From assembly GCA_037349315.1 (NCBI GenBank), contig JBAIAC010000059.1:7280001-7344000 (forward strand): 64,000 bases of DNA, read 5' to 3'. Shown here one piece after another: positions 1-11,152 of this stretch (the stretch's first letter is position 1; the number at the start of each line of letters is the position of its first letter). The translations under genes were made by a program, and so were the position numbers. The notes under the pieces were generated by a model. The model worked only from the letters and a program-made list of their open reading frames with translations, had not been told where the DNA came from and did not search any database. Origin of the DNA: Chelydra serpentina (lineage: Eukaryota; Chordata; Testudines; Chelydridae).

Positions 1-397
1 GGTGTGGGCGATAAGAACCTGGATGTTGGGTGAAGTGGGCAGGTGGTGACATGGGGGCACAAGTGTTTTGGGACACTGGCTGCAGGGGGGGGGGGGCGGT
101 ACTGCTCCACCTGCATGGCGACGAGTGCCTGGATAGAGTCCGCTTGGCGCGCCAAGATGCTAATCAGTTCCTTTGTGCTTTCGTGCCGGAGCTGCATGCT
201 TTGCTGCGGCTGCGCTGCGTTTTTCTGGCGGAGCCTGCTTTCACTCTCCCTCCACTCCCAAGCCTTTTGATTCTCTTTAAGAGACTGTTTCATAACTTCC
301 TGCAGCATATCTTCTTTCGTTCTTCTGGGCCTCTTCCTGAGCCTTTGGAGTCTCTCAGCCGGTGATAAGAAGGATGGCGGAGATCTCAAGCTTGCAT
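1..397 (-). CDS. MYB/SANT-like Harbinger protein, coiled-coil C-terminal exon (partial)
   Basis: An acceptor (TTTTGCCTTCAAG) at 399-398 joins the phase-1 donor at 1069 so that the split codon and downstream frame stay open. The product runs through a basic stretch (LRKRPRRTKEDMLQEVMKQS) into a Glu/Gln/Arg-rich helix with heptad spacing and ADSIQALVAMQVEQ, typical of the C-terminal dimerisation region of this family. After EQYRPP the frame enters a homopolymer C tract (about 96-107 on the plus strand). Beyond it the expected family frame continues one base out, so either the tract slipped in this copy or it was mis-called. The C-terminus is outside the window. Confidence 0.6.
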
Positions 398-1068
398 CTT
401 GAAGGCAAAATGCAACATTTAACAGAGGCATCATTGTTTTATTCCAGAGAGAGCAATGATTCCCCCACACTTAAGGAGGGCACACACAGTCTCCAAAACA
501 GCACAATTTTCCCGTCCCAAACAGAGCGCATAGAACCCACGGGAGCCCCAAAATGGTGAGTAAGCACAGGGTAAAGGGGGACTGATTGTTTCACGGATGT
601 ACTGTCCGACGCGTTTCTGTGCCTTGGGGAGAGCCGACAGCTGCAGGGGGAACCTACACTGAACACTATCCCCACATTTTCCATAGGAGTTCGTCCTGGA
701 AGATATCTCGCTGCTGAGGGTGTCCGGGGAAGCAAGGGAGGGTCTTCTACTGCAATGCGGCTTCCGCCCTGGCCCATATGCAGCTTGCCTGTGTGCAGCA
801 ATGGTCCCCCCGCCCTTCTCAGCACAGTGGCGCGGACACGTTACCCTGAATGGGACAAGGACCACGGCGGCTCTCCCAATAAACCTGCGCAAGCGCATTG
901 CCCACTTTCTGGCTGAGACTTTTGAAGAGATTACAGTGGTCGATTTCTCCAATGTGATAGACCACATCAATGCGCTCTTCCGCATCTAGGCATGCATGCA
1001 GCCCAAACCCTCCTCGCCCAAGGACCCCACACCGAAAAAACTCCTTCCCGAAAATAAAAGCTGCTTAC
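398..1068 (-). other. intron of the Harbinger MYB/SANT gene
   Basis: This GC-moderate stretch lies between the donor at 1068 and the acceptor at 399-398. A 184-codon open frame crosses it on the minus strand, but it has no domain I recognise and overlaps the splice sites, so I read it as intron. Confidence 0.5.
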
Positions 1069-1591
1069 CGCGAACCTGTTCTTCTCTTTCTCTCCCAGCG
1101 CGTACCGGCCGCTGTGACTGGCTCCCTTCCTCCTGGCTCAAGAAGAGCTCCTGGCTGCATGCACCCAGGGAGTCAGGGGTGTCTCCCCCAGCCACAGCAC
1201 CCTCGCTTCTGTTTTCTTCAACCCCCTCCTCCTCCTTCTCATCCCGCTCTCCCTTGTCCACAGTGGTGCTCGGAACAGTAGTGGAGTCACCCCCAAGTAT
1301 TGCATCCAGCTCTTTGCAGAATCGGCAGGTTTTGGGGGGAGCACCCGAGCGGCTGTTTGCCTCGCAGGCTTTGCGGTACGCACTCTGCAGCTCCTTTACT
1401 TTTATCCTGCCCTGCATTGCGTCCCGGTCATGGCCCCTTTCAATCATGGCCCTTGATATCTGGCCGAAAGTATCGAAATTCCTCCGGCTGGATCGCAGCT
1501 GGGACTGGACAGCTTCTTCCCCCCAAACAGCGATGAGGTCCAGCAGCTCGCCATTGCTCCATACTGGGGCTCGTCTGGCACGTGGAGGCAT
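1069..1591 (-). CDS. MYB/SANT-like DNA-binding protein of a Harbinger transposon, exon 1
   Basis: The natural start is the ATG at 1591, giving MPPRARRAPVWSNGELLDLI and so on. An upstream in-frame ATG at 1639 adds 16 residues without family resemblance. The first ~90 residues form a trihelix/MYB-SANT-like domain with the spaced tryptophan WSNGELLDLIAVWG, a FDTFGQISRAM helix and a VKELQSAYRKA helix. An acidic, Glu/Gly-rich linker follows. The frame reaches a good splice donor (CGCG/GTAAGC, GT at 1068-1067) in phase 1 and would join the exon ending at 397. In Harbinger elements this second protein binds DNA and helps the transposase enter the nucleus. The exon has no internal stop, so it may be a recent copy. 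Many near-identical copies are expected in the genome. Confidence 0.75.
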
Positions 1592-3542
1592 GGTTACCTG
1601 GAAAGATGCGCTGAGAGCACTCCACGCCTGGCTGAGCAAACAGGAAGGGGATATTTAAAATTCCAAGGGAATTTAAAGGGTCGGAGTGGCGGTTGGTCAC
1701 CTGAGGCCAGGGCAGTAGAGTGCTAATTGATGACCAGAGTGGCTAGAACAGGCATTGTGGGATACTTCCGAATACTTCTGGAGGCCAACAACAGCCCATT
1801 GGGTGGCCACACTGTAGCCGCAGTGCACCAGCAGCAGCGCAACAAATGTTATTCCTCTCGGGGAGGTGGAGTACATGCAGCGCTGTACCTGAGGAGATGC
1901 AGCGCTGCACGTGCCTTGTGAGTGTAGACAGTTGGTGAGGTACAGCGCTGCAGGCAGTTTTATTGCGCTGTAACTCGTGAGTGTAGCCAAGGCCTTAGAT
2001 AGTAAGCTTATTAAGTAGAATTGTCACTGTACTGGACAAGAATCTCAGATATGAGACCATAGCACCACCTTATCCTTGTCAAACGTGGTATTAGGTGGAT
2101 CAGTCACAGGGGAGCTTAAACTTCTGTCACTCTTTATGAGCTGGTCATTTCCACCAGCAAAATGACCTGGCTAAAAAGGCATTTTTGTCAGTTTTGTCAG
2201 GACTATATTAATATTAATGTGGGCCTTTTTGACCCAAATTTTGAAAGCATCAAGCTCCCCATGAATCTGGTGACAAGGGGTTGCAGAGACTTGTGTCTTT
2301 ATTTCATGACTATTTCATTACAAGTTGAAAGATGTCAAATTAACCCAGTTGAATTTTTTTTGTTTATTTTAACACTCAAGCAAGGTATTTTTGGGTGGGA
2401 CAAATAAAGAGACCTGTTTGCACCACACATGTCCACATCATCATGCACTACTTTTACTTTTTAGTATTTATCCTTGGAAAAGGTCTCAAAAGAAGGGTTT
2501 GAATGATTCTTCGGCCATGAAAGCCTATTACTCCACAAACTGAAGGGTTGCTGCCGCAAATAGTATACCCTTAGTCCAAATAAATCATGGCACAACTAGT
2601 TTAGTGTTCTGGAATAAAAGACTGTTTGTCCAGTCTTTCCTCTAGTCATCACTGCCTTGATCACCATATTGGAGGTGCAAGACACACAGGCATCCTCAGA
2701 AGGGTATACTTTCTTGACCACGTTAAAGGAAGAGGCAATTATGTAAGGTGTTTGCCACACCATTGCTAGACAACAGGAAAACAGAGTTCAAGTGCACAGA
2801 AACCATACTGAATGAAGATTCCTGACCTAGAGGTCTCTTGATTTTGGCCCTGGTACATTCACAAATGGTACCATCTAAAAGCCATAGTACCATAGTTGGC
2901 CTCAAAGGACAACCAAGCAAAGTCCCAGAGCACAGGTTTTGATCTTGGGGCAAAACACTCCAACTGTATAGACAGCACCAGTAGATTTCAAAACCGGGCC
3001 TGAAGTAAGCAAAGACAATATGGCAGCCTCTGAGATGACTAAGATGGGCATGGCAAGGTCTGTGAATATATACACTACCACGGAGTCTCCCAAGATCAGT
3101 CTCATTGTCCTGAATGTAAAGTGGTGACACCGGGGTGCTGGAAGGGTACAACCAAAAATACTTCAGTGATGAAGGTACCCCACTGGCCTAGATGGAAGTT
3201 GGGTCTGTGCCAATGTGGGCAGCACCAGAGTGTCCTAGCATTCAGTGATCAAAGACGACTCAGCCTTATAATTCATAGATTTCTCATTTGTCATGAAGCT
3301 GCACTAAAATGTAAAAGACTTAGTGAGTCTCTAAGCTTGCCTCAACATGGAAATGGAAGCATTTCCCTGATGTAACTGCACTTATGATGATGCCTACACA
3401 TAAGATATCACTCTCGTACCATGTGCCCATCTTTCAGCTACAGATGCAGTGAACATGCTCATCCATTATCTTTCTGCCATGCTGACATTGCTCAAAGCTG
3501 AGTAGTCTCTCTTCCTCCTGAAGAGTCAGGAAATGGACATTC

Positions 3543-3560
3543 GGGGGGGGGGGGGGGGGG
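3543..3560. repeat. poly-G homopolymer run
   Basis: An uninterrupted run of about 18 G followed by AGG. Such runs are common at old element ends and are prone to sequencing error. Confidence 0.9.
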
Positions 3561-3677
3561 AGGCAGCATGAAAACTATGCAAATCAAGAAACCTTGGAAA
3601 TTAATAGGAATAGAGGCCCTGAGACGGATGATGAAGCAAGAGTGTGTTGAATCACTGACTGAAAAATACAAATACGT

Positions 3678-4058
3678 GAAGATTGACCATGGAACCAAAG
3701 TTTCTCCAAGGTCCCTGGAGGCTGGCAATTCATCAGTGTTTCTGCTCTAGCGGCCACAGAAAAGAAAAAAAGAAAAAACACAACCAAACAACAGACCTGA
3801 ACTGACTAGAAGGCAGTGAAAGCTACAAATGCAAGATAAAGACAAGCTGGAGTAGCCAGCTGCTGTTGTGCTGTTCCTGCATGGAGGTTCATTGATGACA
3901 GCAGTCAAGAAGGTACTGACTGAAATGTTCAAACAGCAGCAGTTAAGCACTATGACCGGAGAAGATGTGGCTTGTGCTCCTGCTACTACAACCCTTAGAG
4001 GGCAAAAACCCTTAAACCCTGGTACCCAGAAGTGAAAATCCTGCACAGATGATATTTT
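3678..4058. repeat. old dispersed repeat, copy A
   Basis: The blocks ACCAAAGTTTCTCCAAGGT, the stretch around CAGTGTTTCTGCTCTAGCGG, and ACCCAGAAGTGAAAATCCTG / CACAGATGATA reappear in the same order, diverged, at about 14,718-15,110. The final block also appears at about 25,485. This is an old unclassified interspersed repeat; by eye the similarity is roughly 65-75% within blocks, with indels. Confidence 0.45.
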
Positions 4059-5644
4059 TAAGGAAGAACATTTATGGGGAAATACTTCGATATTCTAGAA
4101 TATTACTAAAATAGTTCAGGATTATAGACCAGGAAAATTTTTAAATAATTTTTGATAATGCAGTTGCTATTTCATCTTTCATTTTAATTACAGTTAGCTT
4201 TGTCACTGTTCTCAAAAAAAAATCTCAATGCAACCAAAAAAAACCCCCAAACCACTTTGGCTATCTATTAATTTAGCTAGTACAGAATCCTCCCTCCCCG
4301 TGCTGCTTGTTTTTAACCTAGCATGCTATTTAACACAGCTACTGCTTTGAAACACCTTTCTAAGTGACACAAAGATAAATAAATACTAAATGTGCACATG
4401 CATACAGCATAAACCTTCTCCCTCACCCTCAGCAGAGGGCTACTGTTGACAAGCAGTGACTCAGTCAGTGACACAGAGGTGGTGTTTAGATGTTCAGGAT
4501 GTGCAATTACAATTAATCAAAGGAACCTCTAACTTGGATGAACTACTGCACATCTACCAGTCCCAAGTTTTTTAACAGGCACGTCAATCTGAGATCATGG
4601 GCAAAATTTTCCAAAGCACTTAAATCACTTTAGAAAAGTGCTACAAGTTACTTAAGTGCCTAATTCACTTAAGTATATTGAAAATTTTACTGTCAGTTAA
4701 AAACCAATTTTAATGTAGTTCCAGGTAGACCCCTGTCAATTGTTTTTATTATTTTACCATAATTCTTCCTATGTTTAAAAGTTATTTTTTCTCCCCTGTT
4801 GCTAGGCAAGACCACCCATTCAAATGGGATAGCAGTGAAAGTAGCTATAGACTAAGTGTAGTTAAAAGTTAAAAAAGTACACAAAAAAGTATATAAAGAA
4901 AATATTTCTTCTTTAATCTGTTACTGTAGTTGACAGTTGAAAAAAAAGTCACTCGTTTTTTTACACCTGCAATATTTTAATTTTAAGCCACACATTCAGA
5001 TGTGTTTAGTAAGAAAAATTCTCAGAAGAGCAGCAAGATAAACAGAAGAGGGGTTTTTTTAAGCTCTTTGTTTAAAAAAAAACCACCACTAAATTAGTAA
5101 CTCGCTTGTTGATAAACATTATGCATTTGATTAAGCCTGGAGACACATCTGCACCAGGAATTTGAAACTGGTTTCTTAGAATTTGGGACATTTTAATGAC
5201 TGATAAAAAACATGAACAGGATGGCACAAACATTTAACTTTTGATGAGACAGCAACCTTAGATTTAATTTTCTATATAATGGTGATCTATATAATGGGCC
5301 TGGAGTCTGTATCTATACTTAAGTAAATTTTCTAAAGCCAGTAGCATACTAATTCTAAATTATTGAAAAAAAGATCAGAGTCAAGTCTTGAAGAAACAAA
5401 AGGTCTTAATTGTGCTATCCATAGCTCAGATAAGTAGTCTTTACAAAAAACAAATCTCCTTACGGCCAAGGGAAGGACTATTTGAGAAAGGATTTGACCC
5501 TATGTTATTAACGCAAATAAATTCTATCGTCAGAACAAGCTTTTGGGGGAAGGGGTATAGATCTATTTAAATGATTTTTTATAAACATTCCCACTTTGTA
5601 CACATAATTAAATAGTCATTAGGCCTGAGAGACCGACTGAAAAT

Positions 5645-5840
5645 AGAACGAGGTGTACTTGTGGCACCTTAGAGACTGACAAATTTATTTGTGCATAAGC
5701 TTTTGTGGGCTAGATGCATCTGATGAAGTGGGTTCTAGACCACGAAAGCTTATGCACAAGTAAATTTGTTAGTCTCTAAGGTGCCACAAGTATTCCTCGT
5801 TCTTTTTGCAGATACAGACTAACATGGCTACCACTCTGAA
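5645..5840. mobile_element. PLE-derived fold-back miniature element with 10-bp target duplication
   Basis: The element is a long inverted repeat. Its left arm begins about 5650 with a reverse-complement copy of the Penelope 3' terminal region (CTTGTGGCACCTTAGAGACT). Its right arm is the direct copy (AGTCTCTAAGGTGCCACAAG at about 5771-5790) followed by the usual terminus GATACAGACTAACATGGCTA. Flanking direct repeats GACTGAAAAT (5635-5644) and GGCTGAAAAT (5841-5850) match at 9 of 10 positions and mark the insertion. It has no coding capacity. The same terminus is present at 11,153-11,268, 19,592-19,710, 22,230-22,300 and 32,150-32,195. Confidence 0.75.
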
Positions 5841-5850
5841 GGCTGAAAAT

Positions 5851-6529
5851 GTGTGTATAGCCTGGTGGTTAGGACACTTACGTGGGAGGTGGGTCCTGTC
5901 TCCTTATTCCAATCACTCTCATTTATCCAAAGTGGAACAGCTTTGGAATCTATGGGGCTGAGCTCTCAAGTGCTCCTTCTTACTCCCAAAACCTTTGGGT
6001 GTAAACTTGCGACCTGATCCTCCCACTCCAGTTTCTAGGAAATGTGTATGGTTTACCTTTCTCCTTCAAGGGCCTGGCTGCCCCAGCAATGGGTTGAGCT
6101 TCCCCACACACCCTGGAAATATTACAAGCACCAATTCTTTGGAACAAAAAGGCAGAAATAGGGTAGGTTTGCCTCCCTGCGACGCATCTCTGACTGCTTT
6201 TAACAGCAGAGGAGTCAAGCAAGGGAGATCCTTCAATCCTTCCCACACAGCCGAATTCCTTTTTCTGCCCCCACCTCTTGGTGTTCAGGGCCAGGGACTC
6301 CAGGGGCATAACCTCAGCTTCTCTAAGGGAGGAGTATTAACCCCCAACACATACACTCCACTGGGATGGCCTTTTGTTCCCCACACAGTAAGTCAAGGTA
6401 AGCAGAATTCCTTCTCCTGCCAGGCTCAGAGTCCTTTACATCTTCACAGACCATTAATTAGACAGTCCCAGGCTGCCAAAGCCATGGGGGCAAGATTACT
6501 GCCTACCATATGTAACCCATCTGTATGTT
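5851..6529. other. gene-free stretch
   Basis: Nothing convincing is seen apart from an open frame at 5995-6561 on the plus strand without a recognisable domain. That frame has skewed Pro/Ser/Gly content and runs into the retrocopy below. Confidence 0.4.
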
Positions 6530-6793
6530 ATAGTGAAGACAGTGATTTGGAGATAGACTGAAAAAAAATGAACAAAGGGTTCAGTAAGCTGGGGTTGCTC
6601 TGTGGGGTCTCTTGTTGCTGTAGATTGTTCATTTGTTCTTTTCTGTATTTTTGTATATTTTTCCCCTCCTTCCCATGCACTTTGGCTTTTTGCCCATTAG
6701 TACTTTAAGAGCCTTTATTATATGTAATGTAAAGAATTGTTAACATTTTGTTAAATTACTTCAATAAAATGGAAACTAAAACTGAAAAAAAAA
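6530..6793 (+). pseudogene. 3'-truncated mRNA retrocopy (C-terminal tip plus 3'UTR, A-tail)
   Basis: The segment starts with a short acidic coding tip ending EDSDLEID and a stop at 6559-6561. It continues as a T-rich 3'UTR with AATAAA at about 6764 and an A10 tract about 20 bases further on. That arrangement is what a reverse-transcribed polyadenylated mRNA leaves. The parent gene was not recognised. An alternative is a genuine terminal exon, since TATGTTATAG could be an acceptor, but no upstream coding exon was found nearby. Confidence 0.4.
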
Positions 6794-8185
6794 ATCACTG
6801 GAGAAAATGAGTCAGTACTGAGTGGCCAAGAATGCTGCTGGGAGTGGTGAGACAGCAGTACAGTGAGGAAATGCTGGGGGCCAGAACTCCACTGTGAGTA
6901 AAGAAACAGAGGCGCAGCTAACAGGTACTATGATTCAAGACTCTGCAAGGAAAGCTCCCCTGGAATGAGGGAGACATAATATTGCTCAGATCGCTGTCAT
7001 GGAAAACTCTTATAGCTGTTACAATGAAGGAGCTAACAGTGTCCAGTAGCAAAAACAGTCTAATTTGTTTTGTTTTTAACTGGACGCCCGATCATCCACT
7101 TTAACAATGGGGTAGGAAGTTTCACTGCTTGTTTGTCACACCTATATATGTTAGCATTCTGGATTAGAACACAACAGAAATGGAGGGAATAAAATTGTAA
7201 GATTTTACAGAAGCAACATTAACTACATTTTAATATATTTTAATTATTTCCTCTTTAAAAATATTGCAAAAATGCTTATGGTCTCATGAGCACATTGAAC
7301 TTGATAAAGCACTGTTGGTTTTAACATATACATAGTTACAGAAAGTTACGTGGGAAAGAAACATTAAGATGTAATAATGCATTTTAGTTGCAATTTAGCA
7401 GGTGAAAAATAAACAACCAACATCATATGACCAAACAACTCCCTGGGCAAACTGCTTCACAGATCACAATGTGGCAACTACAGCTCTATAAGAAGTCCCC
7501 AAGTTAATGGTATATCACTGAATCCTTGCTAAATTTTACGTGATCAATATCAAAAAGCTATAAGTAACTTGTTTGCAGCATAGTAACATGGTTCTATATA
7601 CAGATACACTTGAACATACCCTGTACACTGTATGAATTAATGGTTAAGTAACTTCTAGTCTCCTGGGATATAGGCTGTCTTACTCACCCCTTAAACACTG
7701 TTTTGTTCCAGCTGTTAACAGTCAGCCCTTTCAATAACTAAATTTGGTCCTCAAACTATTAACTCATGGAGATCATTTCGAACTTGGAAGAACATAAAAA
7801 GCTCAAATAAAAAACACCACAGCTTCTATAAGCACTGCTTTGGGGTAGTTAGAATTCCTTAGCATACTTTTTAGCTAAAGGAGATCCTGAACCCAAAGCC
7901 CAGTACCAGCACTGCAAATAGCTAGTAGGTAGTAAAGCAAGAGGCAGATAAAAGCAAAACCTTAAATCACATTTATTTTAGATAAGTAAGTTGTACCTAT
8001 CAGATGCCCTACACAAAAGTAAAACGGTTTTATAAAATAGTCGTCAAATTCAGATAGGATTAACATCAATAAAACCCTCTGAGCCCACAGGGACTAACAA
8101 CTCTCCCACACATATAAACTCCAAACCCACAATCCTCTACACAAAAACCTCTGAAAACCAATAACCATTGTATAGTGTGTGTTGG
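6794..8185. other. gene-free stretch within probable USP47 intron
   Basis: AT-rich sequence without recognisable genes or intact repeats. Confidence 0.5.
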
Positions 8186-8730
8186 TTTTTTTCTGTCCCC
8201 ACCAGACTGTTTAATGTCACACATTTGGAACACATGGCCTTTGAGCATTGCATCTGACATAGATAATGCTACCGGTCCAATAATTGGAGGAACCATTGGC
8301 TGGGGAGAGTCCTGGACAAGCTTCAGACATACCACTGCAAGCCAAACTTCTGGCTGTGCAGCTCACTCAGAGGCCTAAGGTAATAGAGCTCATCTGATGT
8401 CAGAGGAACCCAGCCGTCAGTGTGGAATATAGACTCCCCCACCTTCCACCCTGGAACATCTTTCATGATTTTGGCCTCCTCCTCGAGATTCTCCCATAAG
8501 AACCGCAGGGTCCTTCAATCTGACTCTGCTTGCAGACAGGGAAACAGAGATACGGGTTTCCATATCCTCAATCTGCAGGCGCCTCCTCTCTCTGTTCCAC
8601 TTGACCAGGTTGTAGTAACCCAGGAGCAGGCTGCCAATGCCAATGGCAAACAAGCTATAACCCGAGAACCCCCAGTGGGGCAGGTGCTGCTTGTAGTTGA
8701 TGGGCCCGTAGCCCGGAAAAAAGGCATTCC
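8186..8730 (-). pseudogene. NDUFA13: processed pseudogene of NDUFA13 (GRIM-19, complex I subunit)
   Basis: On the minus strand the translation follows NDUFA13 from about residue 15 to the C-terminus with no introns. Blocks seen include GYGPINYKQHLP, the transmembrane part [52 protein letters not shown] and GELYGLR-like [14 protein letters not shown], ending in a stop at 8325-8323. The copy is broken. The N-terminus is missing and a one-base deletion lies near MPFF/GYG. After METRIS there is a frameshift, and a TGA replaces an Arg codon in the AESD/RTL block. A 3'UTR follows with ATTAAA (minus, 8215-8210) and a seven-base A-run (8192-8186). The real gene has several exons, so this is a retrocopy lying in the same orientation as USP47, inside its probable first intron. 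Confidence 0.85.
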
Positions 8731-9652
8731 AGAATTGAGGATCCTAATCTGAAAATACTTTGCCATTAACAACTTAAAGCAAGAATCAGTTATAATTCAA
8801 ACACCTCAGACCACCTCAACTACCATGGTATCACACGAGGAAAGAGGCAGTCTCCAATCTCGTAGCTGTGACCCATACCATTTAGGGCTTTTACATCCAT
8901 GCCTTCAGCCAACTAGTCAAGGATGCTGCCATTTTAAAATGTCATCTTGACATTTCTGTCCCAAGCAAACAAAAGCAATATTAAGTAAAACAACATGGTT
9001 CTGTATTGTCTTTCAAGAGATCCTGGTTCAAATCCCACTCTAATTTCCTGAAGCAGCAGAGGCAGGCAGCGTGTGCTGCAAAAAAAAGTGTCACTCAGCC
9101 CTTTGGGAGGTGGCAAGAAAACAGTGACTCCTTCTTCACCTAAGCAGCAGCAGAACTGAAACTCCAAAAAGGTTCACACCATCTTCTACTTGTGGAAGTA
9201 CAGTAAAGCAGGAATTTCACAGCAAAATCAAGGAAAGATCATCTCAGTTTCAACAAGGACCCCGGAGGACACAGCTCACACACACCTCTCTCAAAATAGT
9301 GTTCCCCTTATGACACTATTATTGAATCCAACAGGTGTAGTTTATGAATGCTGCAGTAAGAGATTTGTTAATCTTCCACTCACCCTAATTTAAGCAAAGG
9401 GCACACTGAAAAGTTAGAAAAGTACAACAGATAATGCCAATATTGTGTAACAGAAGTAGGGATCTTGAAGGGTTTTAAGATACCCCTCCAATCTGTTTCT
9501 CTCTCATCAAAACAACTATTTTGTGTGTCTCATATTGGCATTATAAAGAAAACTGAATTCAGTTGACAAAAAGTCACAGAACAGTTTACTCCATTACAGA
9601 GTAAACTGTCAATGTTTACACCATTCATAGTGGTGTTACACTGTGTTTACTT
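8731..9652. other. gene-free stretch
   Basis: No gene seen. Around 9020-9050 there is a tRNA-like B-box phrase (GGTTCAAATCCCACTC), probably the remains of a tRNA-headed SINE, too decayed to delimit. Confidence 0.4.
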
Positions 9653-9790
9653 ACAAAAAATAGTGAGGTATAATTTAGAAGAGAATCTGAGAAGAATCAC
9701 AAAAAATAGTGAGGTATAATTTAGAAGAGAATCTGAGAAGAATCACAAAAAATAGTGAGGTATAATTTAGAAGAGAATCTGAGAAGAATC
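9653..9790. repeat. perfect tandem triplication, 46-bp unit
   Basis: Three units starting at 9653, 9699 and 9745, each beginning ACAAAAAATAGTGAGG and ending TGAGAAGAATC, are identical by eye. A few bases of a fourth follow. Perfect identity implies a recent expansion or an assembly duplication. Confidence 0.9.
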
Positions 9791-11152
9791 ACAATCAAAT
9801 ATGTAATTTACAAGGGGATTATCAACATACATCATTTACAAATGTCATGAAGTTTTCTTTAAGATATCCAAATCCATGACAACTCTACAGGACATCACAC
9901 AATTAATTATTTTAAAACAGTTATCTTCCTCTATCTGTCCCCTTTACTTCTTTCATACCAAAGGAAAAAAATCGTGAACTGCGCAGTCAATTACAAATAC
10001 ACATCTGAAGCACACATATATTCTGAATACATTTTAAACCTGTTGGGTTTAAAGTATATATACATGTGCACACACTAAAAGGTGGGAGGACAAAGTAACA
10101 ATAAGAGTTAGAACAATTTAATAGGAATGTAAAATCATTTTAAAAATTAACTGAGCCTATTAATTTAACTGTCAGATCCACACACAGTTCTCAAAAGAAA
10201 GAATTTGCTGAAAACCTTGTATATTAATTGCCTTAACAGATAATTACATATCACTTTGTCCATCACTTAAAACATACTCTCCCTCTCTCTCAATCCTGAA
10301 CAGTATTTATTTGACATATGTGATTTACATGAGAAGCATCAGCACAAAGGGACAGGGGCTTCGTTCTCCACTTTGCAGTTGGTAAGAGACTAGGGATAAG
10401 AGGCAGACCTTCTCCCTCCCCCTACATTGCTGCAGAGAGATGGCAGCCGATTGTGTTCCTGTTTGCAGGAAAAGGCTGCTAAATCAATTCTCTTATCACA
10501 CCCCCCCATCCAGCGCACCACAAACATTCCTGCCCTTCTCTACCACCCTCAAAGAGCCACACTCCACACATGGGCCCAGCCTCTCCAAACCTCATAGACA
10601 GAGAGAGGCCTTCCCTCCTGTCTCCACCCCTTCTTCACTCAGAGGGCTTTCCCCTCCCCAAAACTCTCAGATTAAATCCCTCCCTGGTGCCCTCCCACAA
10701 ACCCATCACCTTCAAACAACACCAACACGGGCCTGCTCTCCTCCCAGGTGTCATGTGGACAATTTCTCTTCCTACACCCCAGATAAAGGTCCCCAGCTAA
10801 CTTCACATCGGCATGGAGCGTCTCCTACCTGCCCATCCAACACCCCAGGCTCTATAGAGCCACACAGACAGGGTTATCCTTTAACGTCTCCCTCTTCCTG
10901 CAAGTGAGCCCTGGGTCAGACAAGGGATCTCACTACTCAGGCTTTACCTCTGCCTCCTTCACACACACACCTCAAGACACCCAGCTCCCCCCCAGACCTC
11001 CCATACAGACAGGCGCTCCCCTCAACCTTAGAAAAACCAGGGCCACCCCACATTCTTGCTACAAGTGCCCCCTCCCCAACGCGGAGAGCTACACACACTA
11101 GGGCCCTTCTTCCCACATAGACCCACATGCAGTGAAGAAGTGGGGTTTTTAC
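9791..11152. other. AT-rich then C-rich intronic stretch downstream of USP47 exon 1
   Basis: From about 10,430 the plus strand becomes strongly pyrimidine/C-rich. That composition gives long but meaningless open frames (for example 10,440-10,907). No splice-flanked exon was recognised. Confidence 0.5.

Larger units (their letters stand above)
1..1994 (-). mobile_element. Harbinger-type DNA transposon, 3' part cut by window edge
   Basis: The element carries a MYB/SANT-like accessory gene on the minus strand and ends at 1994 in GGCC followed by TTA (1995-1997). TTA is the 3-bp target (TWA) expected for PIF/Harbinger elements. The terminal 300 bases (about 1700-1994) contain repeated AGCGCTG / CAGCGCTG boxes, which look like subterminal transposase-binding repeats. 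The DDE transposase gene is not in the window; it would lie to the left or be absent if the copy is non-autonomous. The family assignment is from memory of similar reptile copies. The right end is well supported, and the left end is outside the window. Confidence 0.7.
1998..5634. other. gene-free stretch, probably USP47 intron 1
   Basis: No exon with usable splice sites was recognised. It holds a poly-G run (3543-3560), a diverged dispersed repeat (3678-4058) and AT-rich unique-looking DNA. The open frame at 2723-3151 (minus, 142 codons) has no recognisable domain. Confidence 0.5.

Noticed and set aside
431..985. 184-codon minus-strand frame in the Harbinger element
   Set aside because: It lies between a matched splice donor and acceptor of the MYB/SANT gene, so it is intronic.
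2723..3151. 142-codon minus-strand frame
   Set aside because: No recognisable family, no splice or promoter context; considered as a USP47 exon but it does not resemble the remembered protein.
5995..6561. 188-codon plus-strand frame
   Set aside because: No domain, biased composition, and it runs across the start of the retrocopy; only its last residues look like genuine coding sequence.
8990..9055. A functional tRNA gene
   Set aside because: Only a B-box-like phrase is present; no A box at proper spacing and no cloverleaf, so it is at most SINE debris.
10440..10907. 155-codon proline/serine-rich frame
   Set aside because: C-rich low-complexity sequence in probable USP47 intron 1; no splice sites or recognisable domain.
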